From contig CAZWFQ010000021.1 in the NCBI GenBank assembly GCA_964633225.1, forward strand, positions 1 to 53,928: DNA of 53,928 nucleotides, written 5' to 3'. Under the pieces are notes generated by a model. It ran no database searches. It saw only the letters and a program-made list of their open reading frames with translations, and was not told the DNA's origin. This DNA is from JAKQIM01 sp964633225 (GTDB lineage Bacteria > Chloroflexota > Anaerolineae > Anaerolineales > UBA4823). Positions 27,357 through 34,930 of the stretch are shown here, piece by piece. How positions within the stretch are numbered: position 1 is the first letter of the stretch; every line of letters begins with the position of its first letter. The position numbers and the translations under genes are program-made.

Positions 27357-27947
27357 TTACAGACGAGTTGGCCGCCGGCAGTTGGGGCAGATGCTCTCGT
27401 TTTCTTTGATCACAAAGCCGCACTTGGGGCAGGTGCGGGGTTGGGCACTGCCCAACGGGGCCCCGCAGGCAAGACAACTGGGCTCGCCGATTGGGTTGGC
27501 GGTATTGCAGTAATTGCACACCATGCGCCGCAGGCGTTCTGAAAGTTCAAAGGATGCGCCAGCCGCCCGGGCCACTTCTTCTACGGTTTCCCAGACTTGT
27601 TGTGAAACTTGCAGGTTTTCGATATCTTGCGCCAGATCATCCAGGCGGCCCAATAAGTTAAAGGGGTTGCGAATGGCAGCCATGGCGGTTTGACCCAGGC
27701 TGGCAGCCACCCCTAGCCAGGTCTGTTTGCCCACCTGGACGGCAAGACCATCTTCCACTTTTTGGAGGGTGATGGAAATGGCAGTCTGGCCGCCAGATGG
27801 AGCGCCGGGGCGGGTGGCTACTTGCACAACCACCTGTTTGCCAGCGCCAACTTGCTGGGCACGCAGGTTGCCACGGTTGAACTTGGCGACGAGTGCTTGC
27901 GCAATTTGATTGGGGGTGAGGGTGCCGTGGTAAATGCGTTGTTCCAT
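27357..27947 (-). CDS. Zinc-ribbon protein
   Basis: A 196-residue protein. The first 130 residues form an uncharacterised domain that begins with GTLTPNQIAQALVAKF and may be membrane- or protein-associated. The C-terminus carries two zinc ribbons: CNYCNTANPIGEPSCLACG (about 143-161) and CPKCGFVIKENESICPNC (about 173-190). GGAGACC precedes the ATG. Function is unknown. It is divergent from the SH3b protein and shares with it a palindromic -10 region. Confidence 0.75.
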   Translation of the reverse strand: MEQRIYHGTLTPNQIAQALVAKFNRGNLRAQQVGAGKQVVVQVATRPGAPSGGQTAISITLQKVEDGLAVQVGKQTWLGVAASLGQTAMAAIRNPFNLLGRLDDLAQDIENLQVSQQVWETVEEVARAAGASFELSERLRRMVCNYCNTANPIGEPSCLACGAPLGSAQPRTCPKCGFVIKENESICPNCRRPTRL

Positions 27948-27999
27948 AAAGGGTCTCCGTAAATGATCTACGTAAAATAACGGTATTGGTTCCGATTTA

Positions 28000-28009
28000 G
28001 ATTATAATC
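28000..28009. promoter_or_regulatory. Palindromic -10 element between divergent genes
   Basis: GATTATAATC is its own reverse complement, so a TATAAT box is presented on both strands. On the plus strand it lies 7 bases before the GTG at 28016 (leaderless). On the minus strand it would give a leader of about 45-50 bases for the zinc-ribbon gene. Confidence 0.5.
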
Positions 28010-28015
28010 GTCCTT

Positions 28016-28642
28016 GTGAAAAAACGGCGAATTTCTAACTTGTTTTCAGGATCAGTGGTGATCATCCTTTGCCTGGCAGGCTGGTTGAGCTTTGCATCTT
28101 CTGTGCAGGCCAGTCCGCTGGCCCAGCAGCCAACTGTGTCTATCCCCACGGTGACTGGCACGGTGAGCGGGCCAATCATCACGGTCAATGTTGATCAGGA
28201 CCAGATCAATGTACGCCTGGGGCCGAATACCGATTACCCGATTGTGGGGGTGTTGGTAGCCGGGCAGAAGGTTCCAGCTTTGGGGCGCTCGGTGGGGGGC
28301 GATTGGGTGCAAATTGTTTACCCGGGGATTGAAGGAGGGGTGGCGTGGGTTTATGCTTACCTGGTAACGGTTAATTCCACGCTGCCGGTCGTTGAGCCGC
28401 CGCCGACCCCCACCCCACGCGTGACGCCCACGATTGATCCAACCTTGGCTTCGCAGTACGTGATCAACTTGCAACCGACGCGCTTGCCGACCTTTACCGC
28501 GCCGCCGCCTCTGGCGATCCCCACATACACCGAAGAGCCCTTGGTCACCAATCCGAGCGGATTGCCGATGGGGTTGATCATTGTGGGGATGGGTGTGGTG
28601 GGGATCTTTGGCTTGCTGATCTCGCTGTTTCAGCGGCGGTAA
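28016..28642 (+). CDS. Membrane-anchored SH3b-domain protein
   Basis: A 208-residue protein with a signal peptide (about 1-32), a bacterial SH3 domain (about 58-118; INVRLGPNTDYPIVGVL, then GDWVQIVYPG and GGVAWVYAYLV), a Pro/Thr linker and a C-terminal membrane helix (about 183-203) followed by QRR. Bacterial SH3 domains bind cell-wall material or peptides. The two-ended layout with the domain outside suggests an envelope protein. The start is GTG with no ribosome binding site, next to a -10 box. A strong terminator follows at 28653-28690. Confidence 0.8.
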   Translation: MKKRRISNLFSGSVVIILCLAGWLSFASSVQASPLAQQPTVSIPTVTGTVSGPIITVNVDQDQINVRLGPNTDYPIVGVLVAGQKVPALGRSVGGDWVQIVYPGIEGGVAWVYAYLVTVNSTLPVVEPPPTPTPRVTPTIDPTLASQYVINLQPTRLPTFTAPPPLAIPTYTEEPLVTNPSGLPMGLIIVGMGVVGIFGLLISLFQRR

Positions 28643-28652
28643 TTGCCTTCTG

Positions 28653-28690
28653 CAAACCAAAAGCGGCGCCGAAGCGCCGCTTTTGGTTTG
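28653..28690. terminator. Bidirectional terminator
   Basis: A 17-bp perfect stem with a CGAA tetraloop carries an A-rich left side and a T-rich right side, so it serves both the SH3b gene (plus) and the convergent Fe-S carrier gene (minus). Confidence 0.9.
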
Positions 28691-28702
28691 GGGAGGAGCA
28701 TT

Positions 28703-29089
28703 TTAGTGACAGCCGCTGCAGCCGCCGTTATCGCCAGAAGAATGGTCGCAGCAAGACGAGAGCTTGTTGGGATTATCGATCTTGAAAGCAGGGCCAGAAG
28801 GGCCATCAACATAATCTACGCTTGAGCCGGTGAGGTATTGAAGCGAGACTTCGTCAACCAAGACCTTGATCCCATTGGTCTCGATGATGGTATCTTCGGC
28901 ACGCGCGTTTTCGTCGAGGGCCATGCCATATTGAAAGCCCGAGCAACCGCCGCCAGAGATGTAGACGCGCAAGGCGTAGCCATCGAGGCCGCGTTTTTCG
29001 AGCAGAGCGCGCACAGCCTTAGCAGCTGGCTCGGTCAGGGTGATGATTTGGGTTTGAGTGGTTTCAGGAAGGGTCACGGGTAACTCCAT
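28703..29089 (-). CDS. A-type iron-sulfur carrier (IscA/ErpA/HesB family) with unusual Cys tail
   Basis: A 128-residue protein with the A-type core: LTEPAAKAVRALLEKRG, then SGGGCSGFQYGM with Cys49, then VDEVSLQYLTGSSVDYVD. Canonical members end in a CGCG motif about 64 residues after the first cysteine. Here Cys113-Cys114 are adjacent, followed by Asp-His and then a second short cysteine cluster (Cys124, Cys127, His128). The family carries or assembles Fe-S clusters for target enzymes. The tail may still bind a cluster or another metal. No ribosome binding site is visible before the ATG. Confidence 0.87.
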   Translation of the reverse strand: MELPVTLPETTQTQIITLTEPAAKAVRALLEKRGLDGYALRVYISGGGCSGFQYGMALDENARAEDTIIETNGIKVLVDEVSLQYLTGSSVDYVDGPSGPAFKIDNPNKLSSCCDHSSGDNGGCSGCH

Positions 29090-29190
29090 TTTAGCTGTAT
29101 AATTCTGATGGATTTTATCAACAAAGTGGCCTGGGCGTCAATAGGTGAATGGTTAGGGCTGTCTTAAAAACGTTTACAAGGATGTGTGGT

Positions 29191-30282
29191 ATGAATGATG
29201 AACAGATGCGTGCAGATGAAGCAATGCCTGGCATGGGCCAGGGGGAGGAGACGGGCATTCCAGAACCGGTGTGGACATACCGTGGTTACAAGCTGCGCGC
29301 CAGCGAATTTAGCACAGCCATGGTGCACTTCTTCCGGGCGGAGATCTCGCGAGCCAACGTCTGGAGGCAGCGACTGGATGCCACCACAAACTGGGCGGTG
29401 GTCACCACTGGCGCAGCGCTGAGCTTATCTTTTGGCCAGGCCGAGGGCCACCACGCGGTGATGATCCTGAATACCCTGCTGATCACGATGTTCCTGATCA
29501 TCGAAGCGCGCCGTTACCGGTATTATGAGTTGTTTGCCTCGCGCGTGCGTTTGATGGAGACGGATTTCTTTGCGGCTATGTTGGTGCCGCCTTTCAGTCC
29601 GGCTCCCGATTGGGCAGAAAGCCTGGCTGAAAATCTCTTGCAGCCGCATTTTCCCATCTCTGTATGGGAAGCGTTGGGGAGGCGTTTCCGGCGCAACTAT
29701 CTCTATATATATGTCATTATGGGGTTGGCGTGGTTTGCCAAGCTGTGGCTGCATCCTACCCAGGTCGTTTCACTGGAAGAGATGATGCAGCGGGCGGCGA
29801 TTGGCAGTATGCCGGGTGAGATTGTATTTGGGGTAGGGGTGCTGTTCTACGTTTCTGTTTTTGCGATTGGGTTGTTAACCTACCGGCTGCAGCAAGCGGC
29901 GGGGGAGGTGCTGCCGCGCTATGGGGTGGCAAACGAGAATCTCAAGGATCCAACGGTTGAGATGCTGAGGCCACGTTCGTGGCGTGCCTGGTTCCGGCCC
30001 AGCGAACAACGCCGCCAGCTCTTGGCTTTGGCCATTACCGACCGGCCTCAAGATGTGGGGCAGGGATTGTTGGATGAGATGAAGCGCGGTGTAACCGAGC
30101 TGACTGGCAAAGGGATGTTCACTGGTAAGCCGCACGGTGTGCTGATGTGCGCATTGACCGTTACCGAGGTGGCGCACTTCAAGGCGATTGTGAGTTCAAA
30201 AGACCCCAATGCTTTTGTGGTGGTCACGCCGGCCCAAGAGGTGTTGGGGAAGGGTTTTACGCCGTTGGAAGATAACCAATAA
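29191..30282 (+). CDS. DUF2270 membrane protein with C-terminal DUF2179-like domain
   Basis: About 363 residues from ATG 29191, which has AAGGA 8 bases upstream. The ATG at 29149 gives a poorer N-terminus. The first part (about 25-240) matches DUF2270: VHFFRAEISRANVWRQRLD, LIIEARRYRYYELFASRVRLME and four probable membrane segments. The last 75 residues (RGVTELTGKGMFTGKPHGVL, then FKAIVSSKDPNAFVVVTPAQEVLGKGF) resemble DUF2179, the cytosolic domain at the end of YitT-type membrane proteins. The fusion suggests a membrane protein with a small regulatory domain. Neither domain has an assigned reaction. Confidence 0.75.
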   Translation: MNDEQMRADEAMPGMGQGEETGIPEPVWTYRGYKLRASEFSTAMVHFFRAEISRANVWRQRLDATTNWAVVTTGAALSLSFGQAEGHHAVMILNTLLITMFLIIEARRYRYYELFASRVRLMETDFFAAMLVPPFSPAPDWAESLAENLLQPHFPISVWEALGRRFRRNYLYIYVIMGLAWFAKLWLHPTQVVSLEEMMQRAAIGSMPGEIVFGVGVLFYVSVFAIGLLTYRLQQAAGEVLPRYGVANENLKDPTVEMLRPRSWRAWFRPSEQRRQLLALAITDRPQDVGQGLLDEMKRGVTELTGKGMFTGKPHGVLMCALTVTEVAHFKAIVSSKDPNAFVVVTPAQEVLGKGFTPLEDNQ

Positions 30283-30346
30283 GATGCCCGTGTTCGACAG
30301 GTGGGCGTGGATGGCTTGACAGGCAGCCAATGCTCTGATATTCTAT

Positions 30347-30376
30347 CATTATTATAATGTCTATGGAATTGATAGA
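30347..30376 (+). promoter_or_regulatory. Promoter and candidate operator of the Rrf2-pst operon
   Basis: TATAAT (30353-30358) lies inside the palindrome CATTATTATAATG (30347-30359). A second inverted repeat, TCTATCA (30342-30348) with TGATAGA (30370-30376), brackets it. These symmetric elements over the -10 box suit autoregulation by the Rrf2 protein encoded immediately downstream. A good -35 at the right distance is not seen. Confidence 0.45.
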
Positions 30377-30384
30377 GAATAGAA

Positions 30385-30849
30385 ATGAAGCTTTCGAAAC
30401 GCAGTGAATACGGCCTTCGTGCTTTGATTGCCCTGGCTTCACGAGATGGGGAAGCCCTGATGCAGATCAAGGAAATTGCGGCGAGTGAGCAGATCCCGGT
30501 CAAATTCTTGGAGCAGATCCTACTTAATCTGAAGAATGCCGGGCTGGTGAACAGCCGCCTGGGCAGCAGTGGCGGGTATTACCTGACGAAGCCAGCCAGC
30601 CAGATCAACTTGGGGCAGATCATCCGCATCTTAGACGGCCCTTTAGCGCCCATTCGCTGCGTGAGCCAGACGGCGTATGAGAAGTGCGCTTGCCCGGATG
30701 AAGAAACCTGCGGTTTGCGGATGGTGATGCTGGATGTGCGCAATGCGATTTCAAACATCTTGGATCACACAACCCTGGCAGATGTAGCCCGGCGGGTTGA
30801 GGGTGTGCGCCATGACCAGGCGAATGAAGCACAAAGGAGTGATGTATGA
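30385..30849 (+). CDS. Rrf2 family transcriptional regulator
   Basis: A 154-residue protein with an N-terminal winged helix (MKLSKRSEYGLRALIALA, then IAASEQIPVKFLEQILLNL), the Rrf2 wing motif SSGGYYLTKP and a dimer helix. The cluster loop has four cysteines: Cys92, Cys101, Cys103 and Cys109. IscR uses Cys92, Cys98 and Cys104 for a [2Fe-2S] cluster, so a redox- or iron-sulfur-responsive sensor is likely, though spacing differs. The stop overlaps the pstS-like ATG (ATGA), so the regulator and transporter are made together. Confidence 0.88.
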   Translation: MKLSKRSEYGLRALIALASRDGEALMQIKEIAASEQIPVKFLEQILLNLKNAGLVNSRLGSSGGYYLTKPASQINLGQIIRILDGPLAPIRCVSQTAYEKCACPDEETCGLRMVMLDVRNAISNILDHTTLADVARRVEGVRHDQANEAQRSDV

Positions 30850-31808
30850 ACAAAGCATACCGGCTTTTCAATATTCTGGCGATTGTGAGCCTGCTTGTTC
30901 CTTTGTTGGTTGGCTGCAAGCCGCAGGCGGGCCAGGCCGAGGATGAGGGGATCATCACCATTTCGGGAGCCTTTGCGTTGTATCCCCTGATGGTGCGTTG
31001 GGGTGAAGAATATACCAAACTGCACCCTGGCGTTCAATTTGATATCTCGGCGGGCGGGGCAGGCAAGGGGATGACAGATGCTTTGTCTGGCGCGGTGGAG
31101 ATTGGGATGGTGTCGCGCGATATCTCTCCTGAAGAGGAAGCGAACGGCGCTTTTTGGGTGGAGGTGGTCAAAGATGCGGTTTTCCCGACCATCAGTTCTC
31201 AAAACCCTGTGTATGCCGACCTGATGGCTAAAGGGATCACGAAAGAACTCTTTGTGGGCATCTTTATCAGCGGTGAAATTACGACCTGGGGACAGGTGGT
31301 GGGACGTCCGGAAATCACCGATGCGATCCATGTATATACGCGCTCTGACTCTTGCGGCGCCGCCGAAGTATGGGCCAAGTTTTTGGATAACAACAAGCAA
31401 GAGAATTTGCTCGGAATTGGGGTGTCGGCTGATCCGGGTTTGCTAGATGCGGTGGTTAAGGACCCGTTGGGCATCGGGTATAATAATCTCAATTATGCCT
31501 TTGACCCCAGCACTGGTCTGCCAGTGGCAGGCGCGGGTTTGGTGCCGGTGGATGCAAATGGCGATGGCGCGGCAGATGCAGGCGAGCTGCTGGAGACCAA
31601 GGATGAGGCGATCGCAGCAGTGGCTACGGGTTTATATCCTTCTCCTCCGGCACGCGCATTGAACCTGGTGACCCTCGGGAAGCCCTCGGGCCTGGTTTTG
31701 TCATTCTTGGAATGGATCCTGGTGGATGGGCAGCAGTATGTGAACGAGGTCGGTTATATCCCGCTGACGGCAGAACAGCTTCGGGCAAGCCAAGACAAAC
31801 TGCGCTGA
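30846..31808 (+). CDS. pstS: Phosphate-type ABC transporter substrate-binding lipoprotein (PstS-like)
   Basis: A 320-residue lipoprotein (LLVGC lipobox, Cys24) of the PBP-like/PstS family. Features are ISGAFALYPLMVRWGEEY at the mature N-terminus, SAGGAGKGMTDALSGAVEIGMVSRDI, a second-lobe loop YTRSDSCGAAEVW and DPLGIGYNNLNYAF. The first loop matches the phosphate-binding SGAG-type loop, while the second differs from the usual Arg-x-Asp-Ser-Gly-Thr form. Phosphate is the first guess, but another oxyanion is possible, particularly with an Rrf2 regulator in front. It is translationally coupled to that regulator and separated from pstC by a terminator-like hairpin. Confidence 0.82.
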   Translation: MNKAYRLFNILAIVSLLVPLLVGCKPQAGQAEDEGIITISGAFALYPLMVRWGEEYTKLHPGVQFDISAGGAGKGMTDALSGAVEIGMVSRDISPEEEANGAFWVEVVKDAVFPTISSQNPVYADLMAKGITKELFVGIFISGEITTWGQVVGRPEITDAIHVYTRSDSCGAAEVWAKFLDNNKQENLLGIGVSADPGLLDAVVKDPLGIGYNNLNYAFDPSTGLPVAGAGLVPVDANGDGAADAGELLETKDEAIAAVATGLYPSPPARALNLVTLGKPSGLVLSFLEWILVDGQQYVNEVGYIPLTAEQLRASQDKLR

Positions 31809-31838
31809 GCAATTTTTTATCCCAACAGATCAGTGAGC

Positions 31839-31885
31839 GGGGAGCGTGCAGCGAGTCTTTAGCTTTTGCATACTCCCCCTTTTTT
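31839..31885 (+). terminator. Terminator-like hairpin between pstS and pstC
   Basis: GGGGAG pairs with CTCCCC, and after a small internal mismatch TGCA pairs with TGCA. A run of T follows. Partial termination here would give more binding protein than permease. Confidence 0.65.
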
Positions 31886-31895
31886 ATCCTGAGCG

Positions 31896-32864
31896 ATGCT
31901 GATGGAAAAGAAACCCACCCAAAAAGATATTTGTTATACCGTGCGTTGTCATAAAGAGCGCTGGGGGGGGCGCCTGTTCTTCTTGGCGACCGTGATGCCG
32001 GTGGCTTTGGTTTTGATCATTTTCGTGGCCTTGCTGCTGCGAACCAAGCCTATTCTGGATGCAAAGCCGATCTCAGACCTGTTATTTGGCCAGGTCTGGC
32101 TGCCTTTCCAGGGTGAATTTGGTTTTTTCCCTTTCATTATGGGGACATTGTGGGTGACGGCGGTGGCGTTGGTGTTGGCTGTGCCGCTGTGCTTGCTGAG
32201 CGCGATCTACCTTTCAGAATACTCGCGGCCAGCCACGGTGGCTTTGATGAAGCCCGTGCTGGATCTGTTGGCTGGAATCCCTTCGGTGGTGTATGGTGTT
32301 TGGGGAATGTTGGCAGTGGTGCCAGCGGTGCAAAAGTTCATCGCGCCGTTGTGTGCAAAATGGTTGGGTTCGATCCCCATTTTTGTTTCTGATAACCCAA
32401 CCGGGTTCAGTATTTTGTCGGGTGGTTTTGTGCTGGCGGTGATGGTGTCGCCGGTGATCATCTCGGTGGCGTATGAGGTGATGCGGACGGTTCCGTTTGG
32501 CATGCGCGAGGCTTCGCTGGCAGTAGGGGCCACGCGTTGGCAGACGATCAAGTATGTGGTGATGCCGCAGGCCATGCCCGGGATCGTGGCGGCGGTGGTG
32601 TTGGGGCTCTCGCGGGCGATGGGCGAGACGATGGCGGTGTTGATGGTGGTGGGGAATGTAGCGAATAAGCTGCCAAAATCGATCTTTGACCCAGCCTATC
32701 CGCTGCCAGCTTTGATCGCCAACAATTATGGTGAAATGATGTCCATCCCGCTGTACGATGCGGCCTTGATGGGGGCGGCGCTGGTGTTGATGCTGGTGGT
32801 GGTGATCTTCAACGTGATCTCGGCGTTGATCTTGCGCCAGATCACGCGCAGGAGTGGGCTATGA
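31896..32864 (+). CDS. pstC: Phosphate-type ABC transporter permease PstC
   Basis: A 322-residue membrane protein with six predicted helices. The PstC-type core shows GTLWVTAVALVLAVPLCLLSAIYLSEY, LAGIPSVVYGVWGM and the EAA-type loop REASLAVGATRWQTIKYVVMPQAMPGI, followed by ALGLSRAMGET-like sequence (VVLGLSRAMGETMAVLMVVGN). There is an insertion of about 35 residues (CAKWLGSIPIFVSDNPTGF) after the second helix pair. Two close ATG codons (31896, 31902) could start it. It overlaps pstA by ATGA. Confidence 0.92.
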   Translation: MLMEKKPTQKDICYTVRCHKERWGGRLFFLATVMPVALVLIIFVALLLRTKPILDAKPISDLLFGQVWLPFQGEFGFFPFIMGTLWVTAVALVLAVPLCLLSAIYLSEYSRPATVALMKPVLDLLAGIPSVVYGVWGMLAVVPAVQKFIAPLCAKWLGSIPIFVSDNPTGFSILSGGFVLAVMVSPVIISVAYEVMRTVPFGMREASLAVGATRWQTIKYVVMPQAMPGIVAAVVLGLSRAMGETMAVLMVVGNVANKLPKSIFDPAYPLPALIANNYGEMMSIPLYDAALMGAALVLMLVVVIFNVISALILRQITRRSGL

Positions 32865-33721
32865 AGAAACGCTTGAACCGCCAATCATTAGAAGAGATGA
32901 TCTTCAAGGGCCTGGCAGGGGGGGCTTTTTTGATCATGGCTGTGACCCTGTTCTTTATCTTGACCACGGTGCTGGTGAAGGGTTTGCCGGCATTGAATTG
33001 GGAGATGCTGACCCAGGTGCCCACGGCAGGGTATTACGTGGGCAAAGAGGGGGGGATCCTGAATGCCATTTTGGGTTCGCTTTACCTGGCGGCAGGGGGG
33101 ACTTTTTTGGCCCTGCTGCTGAGCGTGCCGATTGCCTTGTACCTGGAGGTATATGCCCGCGGTACGCGCTGGGCGAACATGGTGCGCCTGGCGATGGATG
33201 TGCTGTGGGGCATTCCCTCGATCGTGTACGGTGCATTTGGCTTCACTTTGATGCTGGCGTTGGGGATGCGGGCTTCGCTCTTGGGGGGCATCATTACCTT
33301 GGCGTTGGTGGAGCTGCCGATCATGACGCGAGCGATGGATGAGGTGATCCGCCTGATCCCATTTGAGCTGAAAGAGGTATCGTATGCTTTGGGCTCCACG
33401 CGTCTTGAGACAGCGCTGAAAGTGGTTTTCCGCCAGATGCTGCCTGGCATTCTGACTGCCATGCTGCTGGCCTTTGGGCGCGGGATTGGCGATGCGGCCT
33501 CGGTGTTGTTTACGGCGGGGTATACGGACCGCGTGCCAACCTCGCTTTTGCGCCCGGTGGCTTCGCTGCCGCTGGCGGTATTTTTCCAACTGGGAACACC
33601 CTATCCAGAGGTGCAGCAGCGGGCTTATGCTGCGGCATTGATCTTGACCTTGATCATCATGCTGGTAAGCCTGGGCTCGCGCTGGATTGCAGGACGCCTG
33701 TCGCGGAACGTAATCAAATAG
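32861..33721 (+). CDS. pstA: Phosphate-type ABC transporter permease PstA
   Basis: A 286-residue partner of PstC with six predicted helices. Recognisable are GILNAILGSLYLAAGGTFLA, VLWGIPSIVYGAFGF, the EAA loop KEVSYALGSTRLETALKVVFRQMLPGI and LLAFGRGIGDAASVLFTAGYT. It starts within the pstC stop (ATGA), so translation is coupled, and precedes pstB by 15 bases. Confidence 0.92.
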   Translation: MKKRLNRQSLEEMIFKGLAGGAFLIMAVTLFFILTTVLVKGLPALNWEMLTQVPTAGYYVGKEGGILNAILGSLYLAAGGTFLALLLSVPIALYLEVYARGTRWANMVRLAMDVLWGIPSIVYGAFGFTLMLALGMRASLLGGIITLALVELPIMTRAMDEVIRLIPFELKEVSYALGSTRLETALKVVFRQMLPGILTAMLLAFGRGIGDAASVLFTAGYTDRVPTSLLRPVASLPLAVFFQLGTPYPEVQQRAYAAALILTLIIMLVSLGSRWIAGRLSRNVIK

Positions 33722-33736
33722 GAGATTGTTAAGCGC

Positions 33737-34492
33737 ATGGAAGAGCATATTCGCGTGAATAACCTGAATGTCAATTATACAGGCAGCCAGCAAGCCCTGA
33801 AGAACATCAACGTTGCCATCCCCAAGCACCAGATCACGGTCATCATCGGGCCTTCGGGGTGTGGAAAGACGACATTGTTAAAAAGCCTGGACCGCCTGAT
33901 TGACCTGGTGGATGGGGTGACGATCTCGGGTGAGGTTGTGTTGGACGGGGTGAACATTTATGCGCCCGAGATTGATGTGACAGCAGTGCGCAGGAAGGCG
34001 GGTCTGCTGCCGCAGCGGCCTTTTCCGCTGCCGATGTCGATTTATGATAACGTGGCGTACGGCATGCGCATCCACCACATGAAGAAGGGGAAAGACCTGG
34101 ACCATGCGGTGCAGCATTATCTGGAACTGGCGGGCCTGTGGGATGAGGTGAAGGATCGCCTGCATGGGCCGGCGGTGCGCCTTTCGGTAGGGCAGCAGCA
34201 GCGGCTGTGCCTGGCACGCGGATTGGCGGTGGAGCCGGAAATCATCCTGGGCGATGAGCCCACCTCTGCCCTTGATCCCCTCTCTGCCCAGCATATTGAG
34301 AAACGCCTGTTGGAGCTGAAGCAAGATTACACGGTGGTGTTGGTGACGCACATCTTGCGGCAGGCCAAGCGCCTGGCGGATTATGTGATCTTTATGTACC
34401 TGGGCGAGGTGGTGGAATGCGGGCCAGCGCAAGAGGTATTTGAGAACCCACGCCAAGAACGGACGCGGGCATATTTGCAGGGCCTTTTCTAA
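33737..34492 (+). CDS. pstB: Phosphate-type ABC transporter ATPase PstB
   Basis: A 251-residue ABC ATPase of full family length. Walker A is GPSGCGKTT. The signature is LSVGQQQRLCLARGLA, with Val in place of the first Gly of LSGGQ. Walker B is EIILGDEPTSALDP, and the switch histidine is in VLVTH. It completes the pstSCAB set. The final 50 bases and the stop codon are duplicated on the other side of the gap at 34497-34596. Confidence 0.94.
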   Translation: MEEHIRVNNLNVNYTGSQQALKNINVAIPKHQITVIIGPSGCGKTTLLKSLDRLIDLVDGVTISGEVVLDGVNIYAPEIDVTAVRRKAGLLPQRPFPLPMSIYDNVAYGMRIHHMKKGKDLDHAVQHYLELAGLWDEVKDRLHGPAVRLSVGQQQRLCLARGLAVEPEIILGDEPTSALDPLSAQHIEKRLLELKQDYTVVLVTHILRQAKRLADYVIFMYLGEVVECGPAQEVFENPRQERTRAYLQGLF

Positions 34493-34651
34493 ATCTNNNN
34501 NNNNNNNNNNNNNNNNNNNNNNNNNNNNNNNNNNNNNNNNNNNNNNNNNNNNNNNNNNNNNNNNNNNNNNNNNNNNNNNNNNNNNNNNNNNNNNNNGAGA
34601 ACCCACGCCAAGAACGGACGCGGGCATATTTGCAGGGCCTTTTCTAAATCT
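34442..34651. repeat. 55-base duplicate flanking a scaffold gap
   Basis: Positions 34442-34496 and 34597-34651 are identical over 55 bases, on either side of the 100-N run. Both encode the end of pstB. This is the pattern left when two contigs that overlap by one assembly k-mer are joined by a gap instead of being merged. The real sequence is probably continuous with a single copy. Confidence 0.9.
34497..34596. other. Assembly gap (100 N), probably spurious
   Basis: A placeholder run of 100 N between the two copies of the pstB end. No sequence is likely to be missing. Confidence 0.97.
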
Positions 34652-34657
34652 TTTAGC

Positions 34658-34700
34658 GAGGAAGAGCCGTCTGGATAACCAGATGGCTCTTCCTCTTTTT
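34658..34700 (+). terminator. Terminator of the pst operon
   Basis: A 17-bp stem with one wobble or mismatch position (GAGGAAGAGCCGTCTGG against CCAGATGGCTCTTCCTC) and an ATAA loop, followed by a T run. It lies immediately after the pstB stop once the duplicate is removed. Confidence 0.9.
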
Positions 34701-34747
34701 GGGGGAGGTAATTCATCGGGCTGTCAGTGTTGGGGGAAGAATTGGAT

Positions 34748-34930
34748 CTATTCAAGCTCTTCGGGCTTGAGGTATTCTTTGATAATCCAGTGATGGTCAT
34801 CTGCCCAGAGATCGTAGAGGCGGTTGCTTTGGTTTTCAAGGGGGGGGCGGTGCGTGACGGTGAGGCGCCCAGGCTTCAGGCCAAGTGCGGGGATGATTTG
34901 AGCTTTGACGATCTCTAGAAGAGCTGTCAT
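34748..34930 (-). pseudogene. N-terminal remnant of an aminoglycoside-phosphotransferase-family kinase
   Basis: A 60-residue frame starts with an ATGA overlap at the end of the transglutaminase gene, so it is placed as the next gene of that operon. Its end (NQSNRLYDLWADDHHWIIKEYLKPEELE region) looks like the first strands of APH/choline-kinase-type phosphotransferases, including the Val/Ile-Lys-Glu nucleotide-site strand. A TAG stop then ends it, far short of the usual 250-350 residues. No continuation is found in other frames before the pst terminator 48 bases away. It is probably a decayed gene, or a product of the same troubled assembly. Confidence 0.55.

Noticed and set aside
30316..30321. 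TTGACA upstream of the Rrf2 gene as its -35 box
   Set aside because: It is 31 bases from the TATAAT, too far for a sigma70 promoter.
34442..34651. 55-base direct repeat as an attachment site or recent duplication
   Set aside because: It flanks a 100-N scaffold gap exactly and has no integrase or mobile gene, so assembly overlap explains it better.
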